Of a stretch of DNA of 64,000 nt, positions 47,431 to 58,501 are shown piece by piece (within the stretch, counting starts at the first letter, position 1; the number at the start of each line of letters is the position of its first letter). The translations under genes and the position numbers were made by a program. Source of the DNA: Aralia elata (Eukaryota; Streptophyta; Magnoliopsida; Apiales; Araliaceae). The stretch is from contig CM068378.1 of NCBI GenBank assembly GCA_034770075.1, forward strand, positions 47,644,508 to 47,708,507, in the 5' to 3' direction. The notes under the pieces are model-generated. The model was given only the letters and a program-made list of their open reading frames with translations. It did not search any database and was not told the origin of the DNA.

Positions 47431-49220
47431 TGAAAGTAGTATGCACACAAGCCAATCATATTTGATATGATATAGCATATACTTTGTAATCTTATTCGTT
47501 TATTAAAGACATTTTAATATTATCTACATGGTGCTGTTATATTAAATGTGATAAACCCATAGTTTTGAGCAATGCTTTTAGAATCATGATAGTGATCATG
47601 CTAATGAGATCTAAATTCTAGATAGCTCACAAACTAAAATTGTTCCTAATCGTTGGATTACTAAAAATGGGATTAGTGAATTCGGATAGATTAGTACATA
47701 CGTTACTTGCTCTTAGGAAGAGGATGATTGATCTCATAATCATTTGTGTGGAGACACTAAAGCAAGTATGTAGGTGCTTATTGGAGAATAAGTTCACTGA
47801 ACATGGCTCGCTAAGGAATACCTAATGGAGTTTTACTCGTCTGTCAATAGGAATTCCTCTAGTGATAGTAGTACAAGTGATCCTTGGACTTGAGATCATC
47901 ATAGTATCTTGTGTATGATGAGTTATACTTTGACATGTCCCTTAACACCTTTAGGATATATCAAAGGGTATGATTGGGTATAATAAGTTGTGCATGGAGA
48001 TAGGTGGATGATCCACAAATAATCTACCACGTCTAGTAAAAGATGTGAAATGTCCTATGTGATTCGATAAATGACAACTCAGTAGTCCTTGGCCAAGGCA
48101 GAATCAAATTAGAAAGGAGTTTCTAATTTGCATTATTTAGAGTTGTGCATTTGGGAATCGAAATACATATAATTAAATAAAATAAGACTTGACAGTAAAT
48201 CCATGTCTTATATTTAATTGGGACATTGTATGGTAGAAGGATTGAATTGTACGGTAACTATTCACTGAAAGGTTCTTTTGTGATTACTGTTGAAATCTAT
48301 ATTATTTGGAAAATCGTTGATCGCTAAGGGGGCATACCCTTATTGTAGAATAAATATTATTTATTTAAATGAATTAAATAGTTTAATTTATTTATTTAAA
48401 TAAGATTAGAATTGTTCTAATTGATTTATTCACAACCGGTTTAATATGGAAAACTTAAATGGTCACACCGCAAAAGAAGAATATTTATTTAAGAAGTAAA
48501 TAACATAATTGTAATAATAAGTTAAGTATATTTAATTTAGTCTATAGAGATAGAATAAATTAAATAGCTTAATATTTATTATTTAATATTTTGAAAATAT
48601 TAAATATAAATTAATAAGAGGAGTCTTATTATTATTATTACTATTACTATTATTTAATTCCTAATAGGGATTGAGAATTAATTAATAGAAGTACTCTCTC
48701 ATGAATTCCTAATTGGATTAGGAGCATAATTAATTAAATAAGTTTAATTATAATAAAAACCCTAATCCTAAATAGTTTAGGGAAGGGTTTTCCTACATCT
48801 ATAGATAAGAGGAGTCTTATTATAGATTAGTGTTACACACTCTTGTATTAGATTGTGGAGAGTACTTGCAATTTTTATAGAGATAGAAACTAGGGTTTTG
48901 CCAATACTCAACTTCTTGAATACCTATTCTTCCTTGGTGGATCACCTCCGGAGGCCAAACACTTGAGTGGCTAACATTGATCAAAGGAAGGAATCTCATC
49001 GGTGGAATTCGAGTATAACACGAAGGACTATGAGTTGAACTTGTACCCGAGGAAGCTTTAATCTACGAGGGTATAATTTTTATTCTCTTTCTCTTTCGTT
49101 TAATTGATAATTGAACACAAGGATAGATCATGGTGATGGTTTGTATGAAAAATTTAAAATCCGTTTTATCACGCTTCCGCCCTATTTATGTAATTTGATT
49201 GCATGCTTGCGTAATATACA
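47431..49220 (+). repeat. Copia 5' LTR, right copy, about 1790 bp
   Basis: Starts TGAAAGTAGTATGCAC. The end is placed at ATATACA, nine bases before the primer site, and is approximate. It is close to the left LTRs, but its version of the small sense frame has an extra stop near 47625. A donor-like CGAGG|GTATAAT lies at 49071. Confidence 0.87.
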
Positions 49221-49229
49221 AACCTAACG

Positions 49230-49240
49230 TGGTATCAGAG
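49230..49240 (+). promoter_or_regulatory. Primer-binding site, tRNA-iMet type (copia right)
   Basis: TGGTATCAGAG, a perfect initiator-Met primer core, just downstream of the LTR. Confidence 0.88.
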
Positions 49241-49794
49241 ACTAATCCTTGTGTTAATTATTGATTTTGATGATTCCATGTATGAATTGATATGCGATAC
49301 AATCGGATTTTTGGGCTGGAAAAAATTTTCTGAATCTGCATCGCGGCGCGGCCGCGCAGCTTCCAATTCATTCTGGAGCGTGCCCGCGCCACTCCTAGTT
49401 CAATTTGGAGCGCGGTCGCGCCGGTGTGCAGACTTTGAAATTTTTTTTTTCTCAATTAACATAAATGGTTTATTTAATTGATAAAAGTTTAAAATAAAGA
49501 TGTTTATTTTATCTGGAATAGGATTTTAGATTGCTAAAATTAAAGGAGTTTAATTTGGATTTGATTTTTGATTAAAATAAAAGAGTTTATTTTGTTTCAA
49601 AACTAAATATTAGCAAAACTTTTGCCCATTAATTGATATCAATGCATATATGGAATTGTTTTATTATTCATGAGATGAATGTTATTTATTGATACATAGA
49701 GAGATATGTATGATAATAAATAGGGGTTGATTATGGACTATAGACTAATGTGTGATTGGAATTATTTTAGAGGATGCTTGAATGTATGAGTTTT
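49241..49794 (+). other. Copia leader, right copy
   Basis: Non-coding leader. It holds GC words at 49346-49358, 49376-49390 and 49408-49422, separated by TCCAATTCATTCTGG and TCCTAGTTCAATTTGG, and hairpins at 49491-49510 and 49574-49593. From about 49690 it matches the left leader (14440-14560) inverted. Confidence 0.75.
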
Positions 49795-50747
49795 TGTAAT
49801 GTCCAGGAATTTTTAGACATTGTATCAAATTTTTTTTAATAAATAAGATTCATTTTATATAATTTTACGAATTTAATTGGATCCATGTAAAAATTATTAT
49901 TTAATTATATAATTATATGGTTCAATAATTTTCTTTGCCTTAAGGGGACTCACTAATAGTTTGAATAAATTAATGAGTTAACCCTAAGAATTGATTGGCC
50001 AGAAAATTGGGAAGAAAGCAAATAAATAATTTTATCATTATCGGATTAAATAATTCAAACGAGAAATTATTGTTGAAACAAATATTTTAAATAATTAATT
50101 AATTTAATTAGTTATTCAAATTAAATATTAGAATTTGGGTCACCTTTCTTCCATTTGGGTTGGCCCATTTCTTTTTAATTATTTCTGATTTGGACCCAAA
50201 TTCCTTTTTAATTTTTTTTTGGGCCACCTTTTGTTCTTTTATTCAGTCGGCCCAATTCGATTTGGATGAGCCCAATTCTTTTTCCCCTAACCAAGTCGGC
50301 TCATGTCAACCAGTAAAACATTTGGGGCAAATGGGAAGCAGGGGTTAAACCGATCAAGACAAATCCAAAGCCCTAAATCCCATCAACCTTAGACCTTCAA
50401 TCAGCCGAACCAAGGAGGAGGGTAGAGTGAGGCGAGCCTATCAGCCATAGGCTTTAATCAACCAGGCGAGCGAGTGACGGGAGAGAGGGACGCCAGGCGT
50501 GCGCCGACAGTAGAGCGAAGCAACCAACGGTTGAAGCGAGTGAAGGTAACGATCGACCGAGCGGCACCAAACGGACCAAAGGTCCCAGGTTTTCAGCGAA
50601 GTGACCGACGGGGCACACGGCTTAAAGGCCGGCCGACGTTTTCACAGTGGGCATGATGGGACCGGTCGGACGCCTACCCTTCTCCTACTGACAGTCCTTG
50701 AATGATCAAATAGGGTAATAACCAGCCTAATTGGATAACCAATTTGC

Positions 50748-50754
50748 TATAAAT
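50748..50754 (+). promoter_or_regulatory. TATA box, right F4 LTR
   Basis: TATAAAT in TTTGCTATAAATTGGAC, at the position corresponding to 29718 in the solo LTR. Confidence 0.55.
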
Positions 50755-50876
50755 TGGACGCCTAAACCTTAAAATGAGCTGCTAGGATTTTTGCCTTTTA
50801 AATTGGAGAGAGAAATTTAACAGAAAGAGGGAACAGGGGCAACCGATCGGGGGGGTTGCGATTCCAATTGGAGTGA

Positions 50877-50941
50877 ATGTCCCAAGACTTTATCACTTAT
50901 TTCGGTAGAAGGAGAAGAACGGCAAATCGGTCAGCACCAAG
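50877..50941 (+). CDS. Arginine-rich mini-exon, right F4 LTR (candidate)
   Basis: ATG then MSQDFITYFGRRRRTA and NRSAP in 65 nt, followed by CCAAG|GTATAGA. Homologous to 29836-29897 with the same phase 2 end and a three-base length difference. The nucleotide sequence has diverged strongly while FGRRRRTA is kept. Function unknown; see the other copy. Confidence 0.5.
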
Positions 50942-51356
50942 GTATAGAGCGACTGTGTTAGCTTTGTTTGATTTGGGTTACTCATTGTATAATAATTGTA
51001 TTGTTTTGGTGTGAAATTGGATCGTTGTATTATAATTTTTGGGTAAATTTTGTTTGGTTTTGATTTGGGAAATCTGTATTGTGTTGTTCTTGTTGGGCTG
51101 TATTGAATTGTTCTTTGAATTGGAATTTTGGTGTTTAAGTGAACCTTAGGGTTCGGGCAGTAGGATTTTATGCAGGATTTAGGCTAGCGTCGACCCTTAG
51201 TGTGCCCACAAGGTGTTTGATGTAATGCCAATGAGAACCAAACTGTTAGATTTCTTTATGGTATTGATTGGTAACCTGTTTTGCTTGTGTAAGATTTGGT
51301 AAATTTAACTATACTGAATGTTGGTACATGATTGGGATATAACTGGTGCTGAAACA

Positions 51357-51400
51357 AAAAAAATAAAAATAAAAATAAAAATAAATAAATAAATAAATAA
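51357..51400. repeat. A-rich microsatellite, AAAAT then AAAT units
   Basis: About four AAAAT units followed by about five AAAT units in the F4 LTR. The solo LTR lacks this tract. Confidence 0.85.
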
Positions 51401-51639
51401 CCAGCAACTAGACTGAGGTTATACTAAACTTGCAACTGGAATCAGTATTCCCCTACTGTGTTGAACAACTATTAGTTGGCTTGAAATGAAATTGCAGGAA
51501 CTGTGATGTTCAATGGTATTAGGCAATAATTTAGTTATTTTCCAAATTGGTTTTGTAATTCATTGGATTATTTAAACAAAAATAATTAGCGAATGGAGTC
51601 TAATTGTTGTCAAATTGTTAATCAACTATGCAGGTATTG

Positions 51640-52390
51640 GCTTAATTATGGGTAATTAATTTGAGTTAATAATGCATTTGCAAACTAATTAGTTATTATA
51701 ACTAATAAATAAAATTAATAAGTAATTATTTATTATTTATCAATAAATAATAAATAAAGATAATAAATATTTAATTTTTATTTGATTAATAAATACTAAT
51801 TAAATATGAATAAATTGGTAAATTAATTATTTATTATTTATCACTAAATAATAAATAAATATTTAATTAATATTAAGTAATAATTAAGTATGAATGAAGT
51901 AATAAAATAATAATTATTATTTAATAATAATAGATAAGGATAACGAGTATTTAATAATTATTTATTGTGTAACATTACCTAATAAACAAAGATAATAAAT
52001 ATCTAATTATTATCTAATCAATATTAATAATAATTGGGTATGCATAAGCTATAAGGATAACAACTACTTAATCATTAATGAAATAATGATTAAGTATGAG
52101 TGAGATTAATAAGATTGATTATTTACTTTTGGCCTTAATAAATAAAGATAATAAATACTTAAGGATTATTTAATTAATATTAAATAATAATTAAGTGTGT
52201 GTAGAATTAATGCATTAAGTATTTAATTAATGTTGAATAAGGAAAAAGGTTAATAATTACTCAATTACCCCTAAGGTAAATAGTAATTAAGCGCAACAAA
52301 ATTTAATAAGTGATCAACTATTATTTAGTTGCTATTAAACCATGATAAATTATTATTTATTTTATAAATAATAAATAAGAATTATTAACC
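51640..52390. repeat. AT-rich quasi-tandem block, right F4 LTR
   Basis: Imperfect units resembling AATAAATAAAGATAATAAAT and TTTAATTATT over about 750 bp, longer than the matching block in the solo LTR (about 410 bp). Confidence 0.65.
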
Positions 52391-52738
52391 CACATTTAGA
52401 GACAAATAAGGGTAATAGTTGAGTACTCAAATGATAGGTAACCATGATTAACTATTATTTATTTTTAAATAATAGCTAGAGGCCATTAAATTAATTTCTG
52501 TTTAGCTAATGATTAGATGGTAATTAAACATATATATAGTAAATTGTTTACCTGCTAAATAGATAGCATAAGTGAGTGTATCGATATACAGTTATGCAAT
52601 GCTAATGGATAAACCGACTTTATCAACTGATAGGTTATCCGAGATCAATTAATTAAAGCTAAATTTTACCTGTAGCTGAGCAAACAGGCAAGTTCTATCT
52701 TACTCAACTTTTACATTGAGCAAGTTTCTAAACCTTAT

Positions 52739-54618
52739 TGTAGACACCCAAATTTTGTGTTCCCCATACTAACCGTGACAGGAGGGCAAAATCATCAATT
52801 GAACCGGCTTGCAGGAGCGAAGGAATGGGCACAAGTGCGAGCGCTCAACACCACCGCGATAATTGGCGACCAAAGCTGACGTGACAATAGGGCCGTCCGA
52901 AACGAGCATTCCCGAATGAGGTGGCACGTCTCCCGGAAATTCCCGGACTGCAAAATACAAGCCTGTCAGCGAAAACCGACGTTACGGCACGAAAGTCGAG
53001 GCGTGGCACGAAAATTGAGAGAGTCAAACCGTCCAGCCGCGGATTGATCTGCGGCCAATAAGTGCGCCTTTTGAAAACACGGATCTCGAAACACGGAACT
53101 CGAAACCAGGTGAGTGGAAGGCAGGCGGCCGGCCAGCCGCAGATTGATCTGCGGCCAGCCTATTTCAGCCCATTTCCGCTTCAGCATTTGAGATCATTCG
53201 CAAGGTGAAAATTCCCTTTGTTATAGCAATTTATATCATGTTATTTGGTTAAATTAAATATAATTTTCATGTATATTGTTGAACAATCATGGATTAGGGA
53301 TTATTAATGAGGGTTCCATCGGAACAAAATTCTTCCTAATAACCCGAGGATATCCAATTGGTGAAATTTATAGCTTGTTTATGGTGATGTATTGGGTGTA
53401 AATTATTTAGATTATCATTTTCGGATATCATGGTGTATTAGACAAATCCGTGTTGGTTAGTCTTGTGGTTTCATTTTGCGGGCATGTAGAAATCTTGGGT
53501 GTGAGCCTAGGAACGCGACCCCGTGGTCCAAATACGATGATGGACGTTTTGATGTATGTAATAGATTCAAGGTGCTCATTTTTGTAACATGTAATCGTCG
53601 GGCCTTAAAACGACGCTAAGGCGGGAATCGGGTTTAAGGCCCCGTAGTAGTGAAATATGTGATTGTTGGCGTTCGGGGATATTTTGATGGCTTACATGCC
53701 CGTGAATAGCCCCCTACGCGTTTTGAAATTTAATTTGATTTGTAACACCAAACAAAGGATTTCAAAGCCAAAATAATAAAGAATTTTCTAAAAACAATCA
53801 AAGTAGGATGTTAGCATCACGAGGCTAAGAATTGGAAATGCTAATGAAAGTCGATCCCTATTTTACGAGAAAGCTAAAGAGAAGTTGTTTCCAAATGTCA
53901 CGAAAAATGGTTTTATAAAAAAGGAAATAAACGTTTTACTAAACCTTGATACATAGGGTGAAAGAGATCCTAGAAATTGCCCATCATTTATGAAAGCAAC
54001 GTATAAATCTCGATTCCTATTTTGGCTAAGGTTTAACAAATTCCTGTTTTGTCAAAACGACACCTAATAAAAAATCTCATAGTTTTGACGAGTAAAATCA
54101 AACCTTTTCTCATAAATAAAAAAGCTCTCTCGTATAAATGGAAAAGACATTCTAGAGCACTCCCAAAATAAAACATGTCTCTTTCATAGAACACCAAAAA
54201 GAATTCCTTTTTATACAAACTCACCACAATATTCATATAGGCACACATACACACACGCTCATATACACATTTCATGAATTAAAGGATAGGAAAGTATCAA
54301 GATTGCGGTAACCGTGTTTCACGGAAGTCGGGGAGTGCCTAACACCTTCCCCTCGCTTAAGCAAGCCCCGAACTCTAAGAATCTCGGTTCGCAGACCAAT
54401 TAATTCGGAGTCACATATGAGCCATCGATTTATAAAAAAATGAAAACTCGGATGAGTTGGTACATCCATTTCAAATATACCAACTGGCGACTCTGGTTAA
54501 TTGGCTCATCATAAAAAACGATCTTTCAAAACTCCGTCGACATTTATGCCGACCTTTTCCAAAAAAATCATTGAATCAAAAGACTAAAATCGGAAAGGAA
54601 GAGAAACCGGCGTCGACA
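52739..54618 (+). repeat. Tat 5' LTR, right copy, 1880 bp
   Basis: Starts TGTAGACACCCAAATTTTG and ends GTCGACA. Two GC inverted words sit near 53034-53056 and 53131-53160 (GCCGCAGATTGATCTGCGGC type). A donor-like GCAAG|GTGAAAA is at 53205. Frames within (52769-53187, 54033-54469) are not credible genes. Confidence 0.92.
53200..53212 (+). other. Candidate splice donor in Tat LTR
   Basis: GCAAG|GTGAAAATT at 53205. The inverted copy has GCAAG|GTGAAAAG at 8527. It could pair with acceptors at 55161 or 55241 before gag. Confidence 0.35.
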
Positions 54619-54620
54619 GC

Positions 54621-54638
54621 TGGCGACTCTGCTGGGGA
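54621..54638 (+). promoter_or_regulatory. Primer-binding site, tRNA-Arg type (Tat right)
   Basis: TGGCGACTCTGCTGGGGA, two bases after the LTR end. The first 11 bases complement CAGAGTCGCCA, as at the 3' end of some tRNA-Arg. Confidence 0.68.
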
Positions 54639-54837
54639 ACATTAGAGGGCTTAAGCCGCTTTCGAATCTTGATGCTATCCTATCCTTTAACATTCATGAA
54701 TATGTGTGTGCATGCGATATTTTGATTTTTGGTACTTTTGTTGTGTGAACGTGTGTTTTATCCAATAAATGAATATTTGAATGAAGTAGCTTTACTTTAA
54801 AGAAATCATTTGCATACGGTGAGGACGATGAATGTGA

Positions 54838-55017
54838 ATGTATGTTGAGAGAGTACCTCCTCCTGAGGCGAACCTATCGGTTGCTTATTACTGGACTCGA
54901 AGGGGCTGCTCTCCGGAGATGGCTCAAGAAACGCACCACCCAAATCCGCTCCAATCGAAAGGACTCAGACGAGTAGATTGCGAAGATTTGGGGACCTTCA
55001 TGCCGAAAAACCCGTGA
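54838..55017 (+). CDS. Small upstream ORF in the Tat leader, 59 aa (hypothetical)
   Basis: ATG at 54838, stop TGA at 55015-55017. It encodes a short basic peptide with YYWTRRGCSPEM, ETHHPNPLQSKG and LRRVDCED. It aligns without gaps to the start of the 86-codon frame at 6623-6883 in the inverted copy. Nearby differences are mainly synonymous (for example CCA/CCT, GCA/GCG, CTG/CTA). It precedes gag by about 380 nt. Its role is unknown; it could be a translated leader ORF affecting gag translation, or chance. Confidence 0.38.
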   Translation: MYVERVPPPEANLSVAYYWTRRGCSPEMAQETHHPNPLQSKGLRRVDCEDLGTFMPKNP

Positions 55018-55149
55018 GAGTAACCCTAGGATAGGTCAGCCTCAGATGGACAGGAAAAGTCTCTTCATGCCCTTTTACGTTCACACGAATAAATGTCATG
55101 ATCCCATTCATATATGCTTCCCTTTCTGTCAAAAGAAATTACTGACCTC

Positions 55150-55245
55150 TATGTTTTGCAGGGAACAGCTGGGGAAGCATAATAAAGTCATGTTTAGCAT
55201 TTGTTATTGTATTAAAGGACTACTAACTTTCTGTTTTACAGGGAA
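55150..55245 (+). other. Two acceptor-like sites before Tat gag
   Basis: ATGTTTTGCAG|GGAAC (AG at 55160-55161) and CTGTTTTACAG|GGAAAG (AG at 55240-55241) are about 80 nt apart. Both have counterparts in the left copy (6545-6546 and 6466-6467). Confidence 0.4.
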
Positions 55246-55395
55246 AGATTAAAAAACCCAAAACACGAAAGTTACAGCTTTAGCATGCATCCATATCCTC
55301 TCATTGCCCAGGACTAAACTTCGAACCGTTGTTTCTGTAGGATTGCTCCTCAAACCCGTTCCCAGTCTAAGAGGGCCCAAAACTTTACATCTGAA

Positions 55396-57140
55396 ATGGC
55401 TGAGCTCCCACCTACTAATCTTGGTTCCATATCTAGGGAAGAATTTGATGATTTCAAGAAGCAGATGTTGGAAATGGCCATAATGCTGAGGGAACAATTG
55501 ATACCTCGACAAGATCCACCTAAAGAGGATCTACCCCAACCTAAGGGCGAGCCAGTCGCCCCAAAGGCCATTCCCGTACATAACAAGACAATGATTACTA
55601 TCCTGGAGGAGGGAGATACGGATGACCTGCGAAAGAAAATGAAACAAATGGAGGAAACTATCCAATCTATGAAGGGCATAGGGTCCCTAGGCAGGGTTAA
55701 TTATTCGGATCTATGTGTCTTCCCCGGAACCAGATACTCGGAGAAATTTAAAATTCCCGAATTTGAGAAATACAATGGTAAGGGGGATCCTTATACCCAT
55801 CTGAAAAATCTACATTGGGGAGCTGGGATCTTATGTAGAAGACGAGGGTCTAAGGATGCAACTTTTCTAAAAGAGTTTGACGGGAGAAGCGAGAATCTGG
55901 TATGTCCGTCTTGACAATGCCCGGATTCACAATTGGGAGGAATTGGCCCACACCTTCTTAACACAGTATAGCTTCCAGGCACAAATGGCCCCTGATAGAT
56001 ACCAAATGACAAAAGTTAAGAAGCAACCCAGAGAATCCTTCAGGGATTATGCACAACGATGGAGGGGTATGGCCGCACAGGTGAATCCCCCGATGAGCGA
56101 ATCGGAGATGGTGATGACCTTCGTAGATATTCAAGAGGCCCCGTATTATGAGCGGGTTATATCAGGGATTGGTAGGCCTTTCGCCGAGATGATTAAACAC
56201 GGAGAAATGGTGGATATGGGTCTGAAGTCTGGCAAAATCCGGGATTTCACTGCCTTGGAAACGGCTGCAGAACAGATACAGAGTGGAAATTATGCCAGCA
56301 CTTCCCGTAGGGTGCAAAAGAAAAAGGAGGAGGATGTTTCCCTCATCCTTCAGGGGTCATCTAGAAAGACAGAAAACAATCCTCCAGTACAGGTGCAGAG
56401 GGTGGGACCATCCCGACAGCCTAACTTCGCTGATCAGAGGGCGGAAGGGCGAAGGAGATTTGAGGCCTCGCAAAATCGAGTATTCACCCCGCTCGGGGAG
56501 CCTCTTGAACGGGTCTTAGCGGTATTGATAGCCCAAAAGAAGATAGTCGATTTGGCACCCCCAAGTGACCCGAAGGGAAGAAGGTTTGACCCAAGCCGAC
56601 GATGCGCATACCACTCAGGTTCCCCTGGTCATGATACGCAGGACTGTTGGACGTTGAAGCACAGGATCCAGAACTTGATTGATAATGGGGAAATTGTGGT
56701 GGAACAGCCAGACTCCCCAAATGTTAAGATCAATCCCCTGCCAAGGCATGATGGAGGGGGGGTCAATGTGGCAGAAACCAATGAAGCCGAGGGGCCGCCA
56801 AGGCTGAATTATGTGAAGAAAATTGATGAAATGATCAACATGATAAGTGATCATGGGAGAGCACGGGGAGCGCCCATTAGGTTGATGGGTGTAAATAAAA
56901 ATACCACGGAGGGACTTGTCAAGTTGCCGGCTCTGAAACCCCTCATCCTTGCAGCAAGATCGCAGCTCCCGATCGGCAGTCTAAGGACGGTACCATGGAA
57001 TTATGGGGGGGGTGTCAGAGGAAGCGGCCAGTTGTGCTTCTGTGACAACAAGGGGGAATCCTTTGTATCTTCCTGGATGAGTCCTTGAGAACAAAACGAA
57101 GAAAAATGAAGAGATCTCTAAGGAGAAAGCCATAGAATTC
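55396..57140 (+). pseudogene. Tat gag, right copy
   Basis: Starts MAELPPTNLGS at the ATG 55396. A short coiled coil, a proline-rich charged linker (QPKGEPVAPK) and the capsid domain follow (FPGTRYSEKFKIPEF, then YAQRWRGMAAQVNPP in the next frame). The CAYHSGSPGHDTQDCW Cys/His motif is near 56604-56650. An indel near 55808, within HLK before the IYIGEL-type stretch, shifts frame. A G run at about 57005-57012 has one extra G relative to the left copy and shifts frame again. The gag sequence otherwise matches the left copy closely. Confidence 0.88.
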
Positions 57141-58501
57141 TTGAAGAGGATGGATCATCCGGAAGCAAGAGGGATCCAGGTCTTAAGCGAGGAGTCGACC
57201 CTGAAATCAATCATGGACTTGGTGTTATCGTCCGATGATCATTGCAAAACCCTGGCGAAAGTCCTAGATGAGGCATACGTTCCCAAAGAAATTAGCAAAG
57301 AAAGTTTCGGCCATCTGGTGGACCACCTGTTGGAGAGTGATGTAATATCATTCACAGATGACGATATCCCCAAGGAAGGAAGGGGGCATCGAAAACCGCT
57401 ACATATTGTGGTAATCTCCTCAGGTTATATCATGAATGGGGTGCTGATTGATGGGGGATCAGCGTTGAATATCTGTCCCCTCAGTACATTGCAGAAGATG
57501 GGCATCAATCCCAAGCGCCTATGGGCCAGTCATGTGGTGGTGCGAGCTTTCGATGGTTCCCGGAGGGATACAATTGGAGAGATAGAATTGCCGGTGGAAA
57601 TAGGACCTTGTACTTTTGATATCTCTTTCCAAGTCCTAGACATTGCGGCAAGTTACAACCTGTTATTAGGGAGGCCGTGGATACACGTGGCCAGGGCAGT
57701 TCCCTCCACACTACACCAGTAAATCAAACTAATCATCGACGGGAATCTGGTAACGATCTCGGCAGAATGTGATGACCCTTCTCCTCCTAGGAATGGCCTG
57801 CCAGTGATTAATGTGGACGGGTCGGCGGCACCTGCCAGTTTTCAGGCATTGGAAATTAGCACTCCCCACTACAGATGCCTAGGAGCTCTAGCCGTGAAAC
57901 CTAAGGTCTCTCCAGAACTTACCTTCGTTGCGAAGGAAATGATAAAAATGAAATTCCAGCCTGGACAGGGGTTAGGAAAGAGCAGTCAAGGAATCACCGA
58001 GCCCATTCAACTACCCCATCAGATAGGTAAAGCAGGTTTGGGATATCATGAAGGCGTGACACGGAGACACCGGTAGGGCGTGGCCCCGATTCGACTGGCT
58101 GGCAGTCCGGTGACCAAGGTCAACAATGAGCAGGGGACTAGCGAGCCTGTGATTGAGTCGGGGGATGAAGAATTAACCCCCGCAAGTGGTGAGTCGACCA
58201 AGAGGGAAAGTTTCCTACAGGAGGTCGCGCAAAAGTTTGAGACCAGGTGCTATATCCCCGGACAATTAACAAGCAATGGAGAGGGGACAGATGTTGCCAC
58301 GCCACAGGGAGCCCAACAAAATGTACCTGTCATCGATTGGGCAGGGCTAATTATTCCTGAGGAAAGTAGAAAGGAGGACTCAGGCGACGTATCCGTAATC
58401 ATCAGGGAAGTGTCCGATGTAAAGCCACCTTTTATCCAGCGCATTTCACCTGACCTGACCATCGACAACTGGACCATGAAACCAGTGATATCCAAACAAG
58501 G
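57141..58501 (+). pseudogene. Tat protease with G-patch-like segment, right copy
   Basis: The frame runs through a helical spacer (VLSEESTLKSIMDLVLSS), the protease with VLIDGGSALNICP near 57437 and LLGRPWIH near 57665, and a G-patch-like GQGLGKSSQG with GLGYHEG near 57965-58050. The last part (58080-58501) has no recognised domain and ends at the predicted donor. Two in-frame stops occur: TAA at 57720-57722 (CAA in the left copy) and TAG at 58074-58076. Apart from these the same frame continues. Confidence 0.83.

Larger units (their letters stand above)
47431..49794 (+). mobile_element. Ty1/copia retrotransposon, right copy, 5' LTR and leader only
   Basis: The same family as 9140-16727 in opposite orientation. 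Visible are the full 5' LTR, the primer site and 554 bp of leader before an F4 LTR interrupts it. The coding part is beyond the window. The leader keeps two or three AAAATAAA/TTTATTTT hairpins (49491-49593) and three GC-rich words (49346-49422) not seen in the left copy. Confidence 0.88.
49795..52738 (+). repeat. F4 LTR, right copy, truncated by Tat insertion
   Basis: Starts TGTAATGTCCAGG and aligns with the solo LTR from 28761 to about 31325, including the TATA box (50748), the Arg-rich mini-exon, the AT-rich block and the GGCAAGTTC/TTACTCAAC zone. The Tat LTR begins at 52739, so the distal part is missing. Whether it was a full element or a solo LTR cannot be told. Confidence 0.9.

Noticed and set aside
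49795..52738. Complete F4 solo LTR
   Set aside because: The distal end is replaced by the Tat LTR at 52739, so solo or full-length status cannot be decided here.
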